64,000 nucleotides of DNA. It comes from Bacillus sp. B15-48. GTDB taxonomy: Bacteria; Bacillota; Bacilli; Bacillales; Cytobacillaceae. The notes below the pieces were generated by a model. It saw only the letters and a program-made list of their open reading frames with translations. It searched no databases and was not told the origin of the DNA. The position numbers and the translations under genes were made by a program. The stretch is taken from the NCBI RefSeq assembly GCF_016879755.1, contig NZ_WOFU01000004.1, positions 310,001 through 374,000 of the forward strand. Reading direction: 5' to 3'. Shown here piece after piece: positions 16,381 through 25,226 of the stretch (positions are counted from its first letter, which is position 1; each line of letters opens with the position of its first letter).

Positions 16381-17047
16381 GTAATTCCAATAAATCATGT
16401 TCCGTCACAGATAACATTAGCGCACCACCGTTATGAAAATCAATCAATGTCTTTAGAGTTAAAATGGTCGGTGGTGCTAGCATTATTTCTTTCTTTTCAT
16501 ATGCATCTAGAGCGTCTTCTGCTGTAAACCAATGTGCTTCATCAATTTCAAACAAATCTGCTTCAGGGGTTTGTCCGTCTGGGAGCTTAGCAAGGAAAAA
16601 CCGTGTATCAAAGCGAATCTTGCTAATTGATGGGGTAATGATTTGACCAAAATAGGTTAACCAATCACTCTGAAACTGCAATCTCTCTTTTGCGAATAAT
16701 TGGTTAAACGTAATTTCTCCATTCTGAAGTTGTCTACGGTAAGTCCTTTGTTGTTCTTTAGCGATTTTAATTGGTGATCCATCATTTGTTTTAGCAAGGA
16801 AAATTCCAACTTCCTCGTATAATTCTCTTGCGGCAGCAATATAGTAAGCGAAATCAATAGAATTCTGTTGGTTGTTTGTTTTTATGTACTCAATATCCAT
16901 CAACTCATCCGCCTTTTCCACGGATCCGCCAGGAAAGACATGGTATCCCCCCATAAATTTCATTGTGGCAGGCCTTTTTGTTAAATAGATTCGTTTATCA
17001 TCATCCATTAATACGACAGTGGATGCTGGTTTTGGTGTAATGTTCAT
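16358..17047 (-). CDS. NUDIX hydrolase
   Basis: A 229-aa NUDIX protein. The box is GGSVEKADELMD then, after an insertion, AARELYEEVGI, giving the REx2EE metal-binding core near residue 77. The insertion between the leading Gly and the REx2EE helix resembles the NUDT19/RNF-type CoA or nucleotide diphosphatases. It hydrolyses a nucleoside-diphosphate-linked compound, possibly CoA derivatives. AAGGAGG lies 7 bases before the ATG. It overlaps the convergent MBL gene by 23 bp, so antisense transcription there is likely. Confidence 0.88.
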   Translation of the reverse strand: MNITPKPASTVVLMDDDKRIYLTKRPATMKFMGGYHVFPGGSVEKADELMDIEYIKTNNQQNSIDFAYYIAAARELYEEVGIFLAKTNDGSPIKIAKEQQRTYRRQLQNGEITFNQLFAKERLQFQSDWLTYFGQIITPSISKIRFDTRFFLAKLPDGQTPEADLFEIDEAHWFTAEDALDAYEKKEIMLAPPTILTLKTLIDFHNGGALMLSVTEHDLLELLKQQANS

Positions 17048-17103
17048 AACGAGTCCTCCTTATTGGAATTAAAATTTATATATTTTTTCATCTGATAGAA
17101 AAA

Positions 17104-17124
17104 GAACAGCTTTGTTAGCTGTTC
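17104..17124 (-). terminator. Terminator after the MocA-like gene
   Basis: GAACAGC and GCTGTTC pair around a 7-base loop and are followed by TTTTTCTATC on the minus strand, 100 bp past the 17226 stop. Confidence 0.65.
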
Positions 17125-17225
17125 ATCGATGTAAAGGTAAAAAAACTGATATCTGGTCCTTCTAACAATTAAGATCAGTTCTGTTTACTTAAAAAATTCG
17201 GAAGTTTTATTGAATCAAATAGTTC

Positions 17226-17870
17226 CTATCGGTGGTTATCCATTATCTTTTTCGCTTGTTTGTAGTCCTCTATATCATCGACGTCAAAATTCCAAGAAGG
17301 ATTTGCAACTGAAAATCTTATCACTTCGTTTGTATATTTCTCAAGTAAATATTTCCCGCCGACATCCCCTTTTAGGTGAGCGAATTGTTCGAATAAAGAT
17401 TTATCGAACAAAACGGGATGCCCGTAGCCTGTCTTGTATTGGGGCTGGATAATTAAATAACCATTTGGTCGATGTTGGTGGTATAGGTGAATCATATGTG
17501 AAAGTAATTTAGATGGAACAAATGGTTGATCAGCGAGCATGACAAAAGCAGCATCAACATTTTTCTTCGCCATCTGTTCCATTCCTTTTCGTAAGGAGGT
17601 GCCCATCCCTTGCTCATATTCAGTATTTTCCAAGATGGTAATATCACTTCGATCAACTAATAAGCTCATCTTATCATGTTTGGGTCCTGTGACAACGATA
17701 ATTGGTGACAATTCAGCGGAAGTTGCGGTATGTACTGAATAAAGAAACATCGGTTTATTTTTAATTGGCAGTAAGAGCTTCGGTTCTCCCATCCGTTTGG
17801 ACATTCCTGCTGCTAAAATGACTGCTCCAAATGAGTCATTTACGTTCTTTTTTAAAATGACCTTTAACAC
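17226..17870 (-). CDS. MobA/MocA-like nucleotidyltransferase (molybdenum cofactor type)
   Basis: A 214-aa NTP-transferase. The opening AVILAAGMSKRMGEPKLLLP is the NTP-binding signature, with LADQPFVP (metal-binding Asp) near residue 112. The C-terminal WNFDVDDIEDY follows the MocA/PucB pattern. The family transfers CMP (or GMP) to molybdopterin for xanthine-dehydrogenase-type enzymes. It starts at a GTG at 17868-17870 with a poor ribosome site, so the start is uncertain. It follows xdhC on the same strand, but no molybdoenzyme gene is in the window. Confidence 0.85.
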   Translation of the reverse strand: MLKVILKKNVNDSFGAVILAAGMSKRMGEPKLLLPIKNKPMFLYSVHTATSAELSPIIVVTGPKHDKMSLLVDRSDITILENTEYEQGMGTSLRKGMEQMAKKNVDAAFVMLADQPFVPSKLLSHMIHLYHQHRPNGYLIIQPQYKTGYGHPVLFDKSLFEQFAHLKGDVGGKYLLEKYTNEVIRFSVANPSWNFDVDDIEDYKQAKKIMDNHR

Positions 17871-18051
17871 CTCTGTTTTTAAAGTTCCTTCTTATCATTT
17901 CATTTTATCCGAAAATAGTCATGGTTACAAATTAATTCTGAATATTGTGATAACTACTCGTGTGAAAGATGTTCATGCATAGTTGTATAAAATTGACTGA
18001 ATCGTTGCTCTGAATATTTATAATTACTTTACTATCTTTTCTTTTGGCTAC

Positions 18052-18082
18052 CTGAAATAACTGTGGATAAATGTTATTTCAG
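18052..18082. repeat. Inverted repeat between xdhC and the MocA-like gene
   Basis: CTGAAATAAC and GTTATTTCAG are perfect complements around an 11-base spacer, with outer GGCTA/TAGAGCC partly extending the stem. T-rich sequence follows only on the plus strand. It may be an operator or an attenuator rather than a terminator for the minus-strand genes. Confidence 0.4.
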
Positions 18083-18131
18083 GGTAGAGCCTTTCTTTTA
18101 AAAAAGATGATCTTTGCTTTCTCCCTTCCCA

Positions 18132-19193
18132 TTAATCATGTATTTTCCCTTTTCCTTTTAAATGTAAGGACTGCTTATGGTTACGCAATGCTAGCAGTTC
18201 AGAAACAATACTAATGGCAACTTCTTCAACGGTTTCAGCACCTAAATCAAGGCCTATCGGTGCGTAAAGTGGGAGGTTTTCAGCTGAAATTGATAAATTT
18301 TCAAGTAATTGATCCGTTCGACGAACAGGACCAAGGACACCAACATACTTTGGCCTCGATTCTAGTGCTAATTTCAATGCCGCTTTGTCTCGCTCCATAT
18401 GATGATTCATAATGACCCACCAGGCATTATTTAATGTGAGGGGATTAGGCTTAAGATTAAATGGTTCCTGAACAAAATGTTTGGCGTTTGGAAATCGGCT
18501 AGCGTGATTTAGTAACGGTCTTGGGTCGAGAACGGTCACATCAAAATTCGCTTTAATAGCTAAATCTACAACGGGAACGGCATCATCACCTGCCCCACAG
18601 ATAATTAATTTTTCAAGTGGTTGCACAGAATCAATTACATAACGGACATCATTGAAATGAATGACTTTAGTAAGGTGTTTATGTTTTTGGTCATTTGAAT
18701 GAACTCTTTGTATCACTTCCATAGGCAAGTCGTTATCTGTTTGATAGATGACTTGATTAGAAGTATCAATTAGCCATCCTTCTCCTGACTCCACTTCAAA
18801 AATTAAATGGAATATTCGATTAAAAGAGACTTCCTCTTTCACTTTACCCCAAAAAGTGGAATGTTGTTCAAGCGGTAGGATGAGAACGTCAACTGCTCCG
18901 TTACAGCCAACACCAAGTCCCCACAATTCATTTTCACTTAAATCATAGGTTTTCACCATAGGCTTATTTTGAGCGATTGCTATTTTTGCATATTCAAGTA
19001 AATCCTTTTCCAAACAGCCGCCACTAAGAGTCCCAGAAATTTCGCCATCACTCGCGATCATCATCTTGGCACCTGGTCTTCGATAAGAGGAGCCGCTAAT
19101 TTCCATGAGCATGAGGAATGCTGCCTTCTCCCCTCGTTCCGAAACCTTTTCACCCCTTTCTAGAATCTCATGCAACTCTTTTTTAGATGACAT
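18132..19193 (-). CDS. XdhC/CoxI-family molybdoenzyme maturation factor
   Basis: A 353-aa protein. Its N-terminal XdhC/CoxI domain has SSYRRPGAKMMI and SGTLSGGCLEKDL (catalytic-type Cys in GGC, near residue 60). A C-terminal Rossmann domain contains LIICGAGDDAVPVV and LGPVRRTD. XdhC proteins bind molybdopterin and aid sulfuration and insertion into xanthine-dehydrogenase-type hydroxylases. The start is the ATG at 19191-19193, 8 bases after GAGGAG. It pairs with the MocA-like gene downstream, 260 bp away. The target enzyme must be encoded elsewhere. Confidence 0.9.
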   Translation of the reverse strand: MSSKKELHEILERGEKVSERGEKAAFLMLMEISGSSYRRPGAKMMIASDGEISGTLSGGCLEKDLLEYAKIAIAQNKPMVKTYDLSENELWGLGVGCNGAVDVLILPLEQHSTFWGKVKEEVSFNRIFHLIFEVESGEGWLIDTSNQVIYQTDNDLPMEVIQRVHSNDQKHKHLTKVIHFNDVRYVIDSVQPLEKLIICGAGDDAVPVVDLAIKANFDVTVLDPRPLLNHASRFPNAKHFVQEPFNLKPNPLTLNNAWWVIMNHHMERDKAALKLALESRPKYVGVLGPVRRTDQLLENLSISAENLPLYAPIGLDLGAETVEEVAISIVSELLALRNHKQSLHLKGKGKIHD

Positions 19194-19542
19194 ATCGTTC
19201 ACTCCTCAATCCCGTTACGAGTGTAGCATTTTAGTAACTTCATCCTGCTCGTATTTCATTATGTGTCAAAATAAACAATTATGATTTTTAATTTCACATC
19301 ACTGCTTATTTATATCAATATGAATGTTTACTTCTCATCATTTCTTTATGACGTGGAAAACTTCTCATTCATGGACAATAAAAAGTGTAAGTGTATTTGT
19401 GTAGAAGCATGTATCAAACGAAAGTCTTTGCCGCGGCATGGTTTATTCATTTCTTACAGGATGTTGTGAGATTTTCTCAACAATATTTTTGCTGTTTGGC
19501 TATGCCATAACGCCAAGGGGGTAGACGAATGGTTGTTATCAA
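19194..19542. other. Non-coding interval
   Basis: No gene or supported signal between xdhC and the terminator at 19543. Short reading frames here lack ribosome sites. Confidence 0.5.
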
Positions 19543-19579
19543 GAAAACAAAAAGAACGCAACCATTTTTGGCTACGTTC
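19543..19579 (-). terminator. Terminator after the alpha/beta hydrolase gene
   Basis: On the minus strand GAACGTAGCCA and TGGTTGCGTTC form an 11-bp stem (one mismatch) around AAAA, followed by TTTTTGTTTT. It closes the FAD-monooxygenase/hydrolase unit. Confidence 0.85.
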
Positions 19580-19657
19580 CTGTTTTAACAACAAAATAAA
19601 CATGAACCGGATGGCCTATATGAAAAAGACCATTTCTCCTAAAACACCTTTTCACCT

Positions 19658-20587
19658 CTAGCCCTCAATTTTTAAAAATTTCCCCGTTCGCTTATACACA
19701 TCTTGATATTCCTCAAGATGTGTAAATTTGCCCAAAAATCCGTGAGTCGCACCTTCATATCTTTTCAATTCAACACTTATACCATATTGTTCTAAATTTG
19801 CAGCATATTGCTCCCCTTCATCACGCATTGGATCGAATTCTGCTGTGATGACAAGTGCTGAAGGAAGATGCTTTAAGTTTTCTTTTTTAATTGGTGAAAC
19901 GAGTGGATCATTGGGGTCTGCACCTCCAGATAAGTAGAAAGAACAAAACTCAGCTAATTGATCACTTTCTACACCATAGCCCTTTCGGTTTTCAAATAGT
20001 GAGGGGTACCGAAATTCGCTCAAGTCCAGATCTAGGGATGGGTAGTATAATACTTGGTGCGTAATGACAAACTCCTTTTTGTCACGTGCCATGAGAGAAA
20101 CTGCGGCAGCTAGATTACCACCTGCACTATCACCCGCAACTGCAAGATTCACTCCGTCCCATTTTAGTTCATCCTTATTTTCCGTTACCCATTTGGCGAC
20201 ATCATAGCAATCTTGTAAAGCAGCAGGGTATGGGTGTTCTGGAGCAAGGCGATAGTCTACCGATATCACCTTATAACCAGATTCCATCGCAATGGGACGA
20301 GCAATTTCATCATGACTTTCTAAAGTTCCTGAGAAAAATGCACCACCGTGAAAATACATCAAAATTGGATAGAAGTTTTTTTCTTCTGGTGTATAAATGC
20401 GAACTGGTATTTCTGTTTCAGAAGTCGAAACGGTTCTTTCTTCGATAGAATGAACTTGTACACGCTTTTCAGCAGGAATAGAAGGAATATTCAAAATTTC
20501 CCTCATTTTCTCTAGAACTATTTTCTCCTTCACATCTGACTTAGGAATTGATTCCAACATTTTTTTAATTTCAGGATGTAATGGCAT
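19658..20587 (-). CDS. Alpha/beta hydrolase (HSL/esterase family)
   Basis: A 309-aa carboxylesterase-like hydrolase. The oxyanion motif YFHGGAFFSG is near residue 78, the nucleophile Ser in GDSAGGN near 151, Asp in FDPMRDEG near 249 and His in THGF near 281. No signal peptide. Such enzymes split short-chain esters. In this locus it could release an acid or alcohol from an ester before ring oxidation. GGAGGG precedes the ATG by 8 bases. It follows the FAD monooxygenase by 27 bp, so they are cotranscribed. Confidence 0.92.
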   Translation of the reverse strand: MPLHPEIKKMLESIPKSDVKEKIVLEKMREILNIPSIPAEKRVQVHSIEERTVSTSETEIPVRIYTPEEKNFYPILMYFHGGAFFSGTLESHDEIARPIAMESGYKVISVDYRLAPEHPYPAALQDCYDVAKWVTENKDELKWDGVNLAVAGDSAGGNLAAAVSLMARDKKEFVITHQVLYYPSLDLDLSEFRYPSLFENRKGYGVESDQLAEFCSFYLSGGADPNDPLVSPIKKENLKHLPSALVITAEFDPMRDEGEQYAANLEQYGISVELKRYEGATHGFLGKFTHLEEYQDVYKRTGKFLKIEG

Positions 20588-20614
20588 TCGTGAATCCCTC
20601 CTTCATTTTAACAA

Positions 20615-21724
20615 TTAAGATTTTTTCATCACCATTTTCTCCGGAATCTCTGTAAATATAGTATCAGCTCCTGGTTTTGGAGGCTTACGAGAAATTTTCT
20701 GATATAAATCTGTAATTGGTTTTCTGCGTGCCTGATATTGTTGTAATGCTTCCGGAATTGAATCCGCTTTGCTCAATTCCTCAGCCAAAACTCCTGAATC
20801 CTGTACAGCAGTATTTGCACCGTGTCCTTGATGATGGAGCATGGCATGTGCTGCATCGCCTAGGAGTACGACACTGTTGGAATGCCAACAATCCAGAGGA
20901 TCTATATCATGGATAGATCGGTTAACATAATGATCGACACTTGCCGCGATTTTCTTGAACCGAGGGTCAAAATTTTCTAACAATGCAACAATTTCTTCTA
21001 TCGTTACTTCAGGTGCCCATGATGGGTCTGATGATTCTGCCGTCACATCAAACGAAACCTCATTTCTGTGGTGCAATGGCATGAGATAAATGTGGGCATG
21101 AAAATCAACGAAAACTTTGAATGTATTGTCAGGGACAAATTCAAAGGCCTCTTTGTCTTTGACAATTGCCCGGTAAGCATGTGTTCCTGAATAAACTGGC
21201 GGTGCATCACTAAATAACTGATTTCTAACAAGCGAGCGAACCCCATCTGCTCCAATAATCAGATCGGCTTCAATACTGTTCCCATTTTCAAAACGAGCTT
21301 CTGCATAATCTCCATGATCAATGATCTGCTCAAGCTTGTAATTCAAATGAATGTTTTCAGGTGCTAATTGATTCAAAAAAATATCGATTAAGTCTGCACG
21401 ATGCACTAATAGCACACAATTTTCATCAGGGTTATCTGTTAAAACAGGCCATGCCTCTTTTGTAATGAGGTGATTCATGGCCGTTCTGATCTCTATATGT
21501 GAGCTCACTTCAGTCTTGCTTTGGATTCTATCATAAATTCCCCAATCCTTAAAAAATTTCACGGATGTTGCTCGCATACCTATCCCGGCTCCGACCTCTT
21601 TAATTTCTGAAGCTTGCTCAAACAGATCCGCGTTAATACCAATTTTCTTTAAGGCAACCGCGGCTGATGCCCCACCTATTCCTCCTCCAATAATCAATAC
21701 TCTTAATTCAGATAACGGTTTCAT
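20615..21724 (-). CDS. FAD-dependent aromatic monooxygenase (salicylate hydroxylase-like)
   Basis: Group A flavoprotein monooxygenase of 369 aa. It shows the FAD dinucleotide fold LIIGGGIGGAS (10-20), the DG motif LIIGADGVRSLVRN near 157, and the GD motif VVLLGDAAHAMLHHQGHGAN near 290. These are the three signatures of salicylate-, 3-hydroxybenzoate- and 6-hydroxynicotinate-type hydroxylases, which use NAD(P)H and O2 to hydroxylate phenolic acids. The exact substrate is not known. The start is the ATG at 21722-21724 after GAGGAAG. It forms a unit with the hydrolase downstream. Confidence 0.9.
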   Translation of the reverse strand: MKPLSELRVLIIGGGIGGASAAVALKKIGINADLFEQASEIKEVGAGIGMRATSVKFFKDWGIYDRIQSKTEVSSHIEIRTAMNHLITKEAWPVLTDNPDENCVLLVHRADLIDIFLNQLAPENIHLNYKLEQIIDHGDYAEARFENGNSIEADLIIGADGVRSLVRNQLFSDAPPVYSGTHAYRAIVKDKEAFEFVPDNTFKVFVDFHAHIYLMPLHHRNEVSFDVTAESSDPSWAPEVTIEEIVALLENFDPRFKKIAASVDHYVNRSIHDIDPLDCWHSNSVVLLGDAAHAMLHHQGHGANTAVQDSGVLAEELSKADSIPEALQQYQARRKPITDLYQKISRKPPKPGADTIFTEIPEKMVMKKS

Positions 21725-22011
21725 ATTAACTTCCTCTCTCATTTAATCTTATTTTAAATCATTATTGAAACGATCCCAATAATCCGCCATTGCCCCTCTG
21801 TATGCGCTTTCAAAATATCTATATAGACTTTTATAATATTAAATGCAAAAGAGATCTGCGTTCATTACGAGCTATGCTGCAAATCTATATCAATTGTGAA
21901 TATATTGGAGGCTATTCAATGTACGTACGCCTTCTAACCTAATCGTGTATATTGATTGAACCTATCTAGCACAGGTGACGCCTGTTCTATTAATCGGAGT
22001 CCAGACTATAT

Positions 22012-22287
22012 TCATAGTTTTTCCAAAAGGACCATTCCCTCTGAGTTCTCTTTAACGAATAATATAAGACTCTTTTCTCCACCAATCGTTCCAATGATTG
22101 CATCTTTGTATACCTTCTTAAACTGATTGCCTATTCTTCGCGCACCCCCTTTCTCCATTTTTATTTCCACCATTTTCACTCCACACGTAGGATATAACCA
22201 GTCTTCAACGAGTGAACAATCCTTTCTTTCTATCTGATCAAGGAGTTGTCTTTTTTCTTTTTGTATGTTAGTTTCATAGAATTCCAA
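22012..22287 (-). CDS. Hypothetical 91-aa protein in the oxygenase locus
   Basis: A small protein with a TTG start 7 bases after GGAGGTG, an excellent site. It begins with a helical stretch (LEFYETNIQKEKRQLLDQIE). A Cys pair follows (DCSLVEDWLYPTCG), then a basic region and a beta-rich end (SLILFVKENSEGMVLLEKL). I do not recognise a family. It lies between the Rieske oxygenase and the FAD monooxygenase on the same strand, so it may serve that pathway. It lacks ferredoxin Cys spacing. Confidence 0.65.
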   Translation of the reverse strand: MEFYETNIQKEKRQLLDQIERKDCSLVEDWLYPTCGVKMVEIKMEKGGARRIGNQFKKVYKDAIIGTIGGEKSLILFVKENSEGMVLLEKL

Positions 22288-22430
22288 TAAATTACACCTC
22301 CATTCAATCAAATATGCACACTAATTCTCCTGCCCTCAACTGTCGTACGCTCTTTTCTTCTACCACTCTGAAAGGTTCACTCTTGTTCAGTGCAGTTTTT
22401 CTATTTCGTTCAGCATCTTTCAGTAAATAC

Positions 22431-22456
22431 GCTGCGTCATCGGTCAAGGACGCAGC
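22431..22456 (-). terminator. Hairpin after the Rieske oxygenase gene
   Basis: GCTGCGTC and GACGCAGC pair around a 10-base loop 45 bp past the 22501 stop. There is no strong T-tract on the minus strand, so it may terminate weakly or only stabilise the mRNA 3' end. Confidence 0.5.
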
Positions 22457-22500
22457 ATTCAATTTTGTCTACCGGCATGGTTATTTTGTGTTCGTAAAGT

Positions 22501-23844
22501 TCAGTTGGTATTAACGCTTGTCTTTGTTTTTAGACCCATAGCTTCTTCATACTCTTGCTTTACATGCTCGGGTTGCCCTGCACTAAAAGCGTAATAATCT
22601 CTATTTGAGAAATCTGTACCAATTGTTAGCCTTAATTCATGCAGTTTTTTTCGACACCAATCCTCAAAAGCCAATCCTTTTTCCAACACTGACCGTCTAT
22701 CTTCTGGCCAAGCGACTAGTTTGGCTTTTTCTGGATCTCTAATCACTCCTGATGGATCGAGCCCTTTTTCAACTGCTTTTAAGTTTTCCTTTAAGCCCTT
22801 TCGAAGTGCGATGATTCCTACGTCTGAGGCTCCGAGATGTTCATTGTTTCTGTCTGTAATCGTTCCTTGCCCTACCCAACCAACAATGTCCTGATTGAGC
22901 ACGTGAGTCGTAATCCATTTTCCTGTTTCCGAATCTTTTATCGGACCATACCAATGGGGAATACGGTTTTGAACATAAGGTTGTTGCTCTAGAGGAACCG
23001 CTTCCCAAGAAAATGCAACACTGAGAGTGTTATGGTCATCTATAGGAACACGGTACTCAAGATGAGTACCTATCGGACAAAAGATGTTTGGCATTAGGTG
23101 CATCCGAGAATAATCATTTGAAATGAGCCGCTGCCGACGATCATCTGAATTTTCTTCATACTCTTCTTGCAAGGTACGTCTATACGTAATGCCATATTCA
23201 AACTCATCGATATCAATACTCAAATGCGTAGCAGCTGAATTGTGTTTCTTACCGCTTTGTCGCTCCGTCCAATTCTCATGTATCCATTCGAAGTGTACGG
23301 GATCAACATTATTCTCTACCCCCTGTAACCAATTACATGGGATTTCAGATAGAACAATTTGAGCAAAACCATTATTATAATCAAAAATTTCCCAGCGAGG
23401 AAGTTCAGGTGCTGGCAATGGACCCAGGTAGGCAAAAAGCATTCCTGCCATTTCCTTTACAGGATAAGATGTCATTTCAACGGAATCACGGAACCTTTTG
23501 TTTTTCTCTGTTCCTTTTATAGTGTCTTCATAGGGCTGGGAAACACAAGCTCCTTTCTCATCGAAGGTCCATCCATGATAGCTGCACCTTAAGCCACACT
23601 CTTCAACCCAACCATATGCCATGTCAGCACGTCTATGGGGGCATTGCCGATCGATCAACCCATACGTTCCAGATAAATCTTTATACAACACGAGGTTTTC
23701 ACCCATAAGACGAACTGGTTTTGTCTCCTTATCTTCGAATTCTGTAACTGCTGCAATAGGATGCCAATAACGCCGTAACAATTCTCCCATAGGTGTTCCT
23801 TTGCCAACTCTAGTAAGTTCTCGATTCTGTTCCTCACTAATCAT
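22501..23844 (-). CDS. Rieske non-haem iron oxygenase, alpha subunit (phthalate-dioxygenase type)
   Basis: Aromatic ring-hydroxylating or demethylating oxygenase of 447 aa. The Rieske [2Fe-2S] ligands are C68, H70 (CPHRR), C87 and H90 (CSYHGW). The mononuclear iron site is NNVDPVHFEWIH (D181, H184, H189). The EHLGASDVGI segment near residue 350 is typical of the single-component-oxygenase phthalate dioxygenase/O-demethylase group. No reductase or ferredoxin gene is adjacent, so electrons must come from elsewhere. GGAGTG lies 6 bases before the ATG at 23842-23844. A LysR gene precedes it on the same strand. Confidence 0.92.
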   Translation of the reverse strand: MISEEQNRELTRVGKGTPMGELLRRYWHPIAAVTEFEDKETKPVRLMGENLVLYKDLSGTYGLIDRQCPHRRADMAYGWVEECGLRCSYHGWTFDEKGACVSQPYEDTIKGTEKNKRFRDSVEMTSYPVKEMAGMLFAYLGPLPAPELPRWEIFDYNNGFAQIVLSEIPCNWLQGVENNVDPVHFEWIHENWTERQSGKKHNSAATHLSIDIDEFEYGITYRRTLQEEYEENSDDRRQRLISNDYSRMHLMPNIFCPIGTHLEYRVPIDDHNTLSVAFSWEAVPLEQQPYVQNRIPHWYGPIKDSETGKWITTHVLNQDIVGWVGQGTITDRNNEHLGASDVGIIALRKGLKENLKAVEKGLDPSGVIRDPEKAKLVAWPEDRRSVLEKGLAFEDWCRKKLHELRLTIGTDFSNRDYYAFSAGQPEHVKQEYEEAMGLKTKTSVNTN

Positions 23845-23983
23845 GTAAAACACTCCTGTTCAATCAAAATTTTCTACCCTTAGATTAACAGAATTTTTTT
23901 TATATTTGAAATATTAATTTTGTTTGTTATTTATATCATTTTCGAATAAGTCGACTTCTAAAAAAACTGTCTAGTCTCCAATC

Positions 23984-24889
23984 CTACACATTAAAATATT
24001 CCAAAAACCTTCTTGTTGCAGTTGATAAGTATCCTTTTTTACGCCAAATAATACAGGGGGTCCGGGTTTTCAAAACTGGATTGATGATTTCTTTAAAGAT
24101 AATCTCTTTATTTGGTATAAGCTTCATCGCAGACTTAGGGACTATAGCAATACCAATCCCATGGTAAGCCCAGTTTAATAAAGTAGCGATGTTATCACTT
24201 TCCGATATAATCGTTGGTTCAAATTTTATGGTTTTAAATATATCTTCCATCTGTTCGGGATCAAATAAAGTGTGATTGTACGTGGAAGTTACTTGTGACC
24301 TTCTAAGTAACATTAATGGTTTGTTTTCCAGATTGGACAGATTAATATAGGGAAATCCATTTGAAATGTCCCATTCATGATTCATTGCGGCGATCATTGG
24401 TTCCTCAGGTAATCTAATCATATTATAGATTTGGGAATTGATAGGAAGTCTCGTCACCCCAAGTTCAACAATTCTATTTTCAAGCAGTTCCACAATACGA
24501 GTGGGACTCCCTTCATGAATTTGAAAATTAACCAGAGGATAGTGTTTTCTAAAATGCTGGATCTTCGATGGTAAAAGCTCTGAACCAAGAGTCGTAATGG
24601 TTCCAATCGATAGGGTACCGGTAATTCCTTCTTTCAGTTCTTTCATTTCTTCGTGTGCCAACTCTACTAAATCAAGAATTTCCGTTGCTTTTTCATATAG
24701 TTTTTTACCAGCCTCTGTTGCAACTACTTTTTTCGTTGTCCGCTCAATTAATGGGATTCCAAGCTCATTCTCTAAATTTTTTAATTGCTGGCTAATCGGG
24801 GGCTGTGTCATATGCAATTTTTTAGCAGCCCCAGAAAAAGAACCCTCTTCAATGATGGCTTGCAAATATTTTAATTGTCTTAATTCCAT
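23984..24889 (-). CDS. LysR-family regulator of the oxygenase locus
   Basis: A 301-aa LysR protein. The N-terminal winged HTH (MELRQLKYLQAIIEEGSFSG, with TQPPISQQLKNLE) precedes an effector domain. The TTQPPIS-type helix and overall similarity recall BenM/CatM/CitR-like regulators of aromatic or organic acid genes. It sits 140 bp upstream of the Rieske gene on the same strand, with GGAGG before the ATG, so it may be the first gene of that unit or control it locally. Confidence 0.9.
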   Translation of the reverse strand: MELRQLKYLQAIIEEGSFSGAAKKLHMTQPPISQQLKNLENELGIPLIERTTKKVVATEAGKKLYEKATEILDLVELAHEEMKELKEGITGTLSIGTITTLGSELLPSKIQHFRKHYPLVNFQIHEGSPTRIVELLENRIVELGVTRLPINSQIYNMIRLPEEPMIAAMNHEWDISNGFPYINLSNLENKPLMLLRRSQVTSTYNHTLFDPEQMEDIFKTIKFEPTIISESDNIATLLNWAYHGIGIAIVPKSAMKLIPNKEIIFKEIINPVLKTRTPCIIWRKKGYLSTATRRFLEYFNV

Positions 24890-25152
24890 TAATCATATCC
24901 TCCTCAGTACGATAAATATTTTAAATGTTTTAGACCTGTTTAGATTATTTACTGAACTTTCGCCGTGATTTTGTGAACAAACACTACCAAATAGAAGAGG
25001 TGTCTCTTACATAATATTTCAAAATAAGAACAGCGAGCAAATAAAAATAAAGGAATTACTCAAAATCAGGCCATATGAAGAGATAATCGAACTCTGATAT
25101 TTTTTCAATTGTACGTCTTGCCATTTTCCTTTTAAAAGCTGCCATCAACACG
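24890..25152. other. Intergenic region upstream of the LysR gene
   Basis: This 263-bp stretch between the MFS terminator and the LysR start should hold the LysR promoter. I see no clear dyad or consensus promoter that I would defend. Confidence 0.4.
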
Positions 25153-25185
25153 AAAAAATTGGGATAACAATATTTGTTATCCCAA
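25153..25185 (-). terminator. Terminator after the MFS transporter gene
   Basis: TTGGGATAACAA and TTGTTATCCCAA are a perfect 12-bp stem with a 3-base loop, followed by TTTTTTCG on the minus strand. Confidence 0.9.
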
Positions 25186-25226
25186 AAGTAACTAACTATC
25201 GTTTGTCATTCTCCCTAATTTCCTTT

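Noticed and set aside
22314-22500. 66-codon plus-strand frame near the Rieske stop
   Set aside because: No ribosome site, Ser/Phe-rich and crosses the hairpin at 22431.
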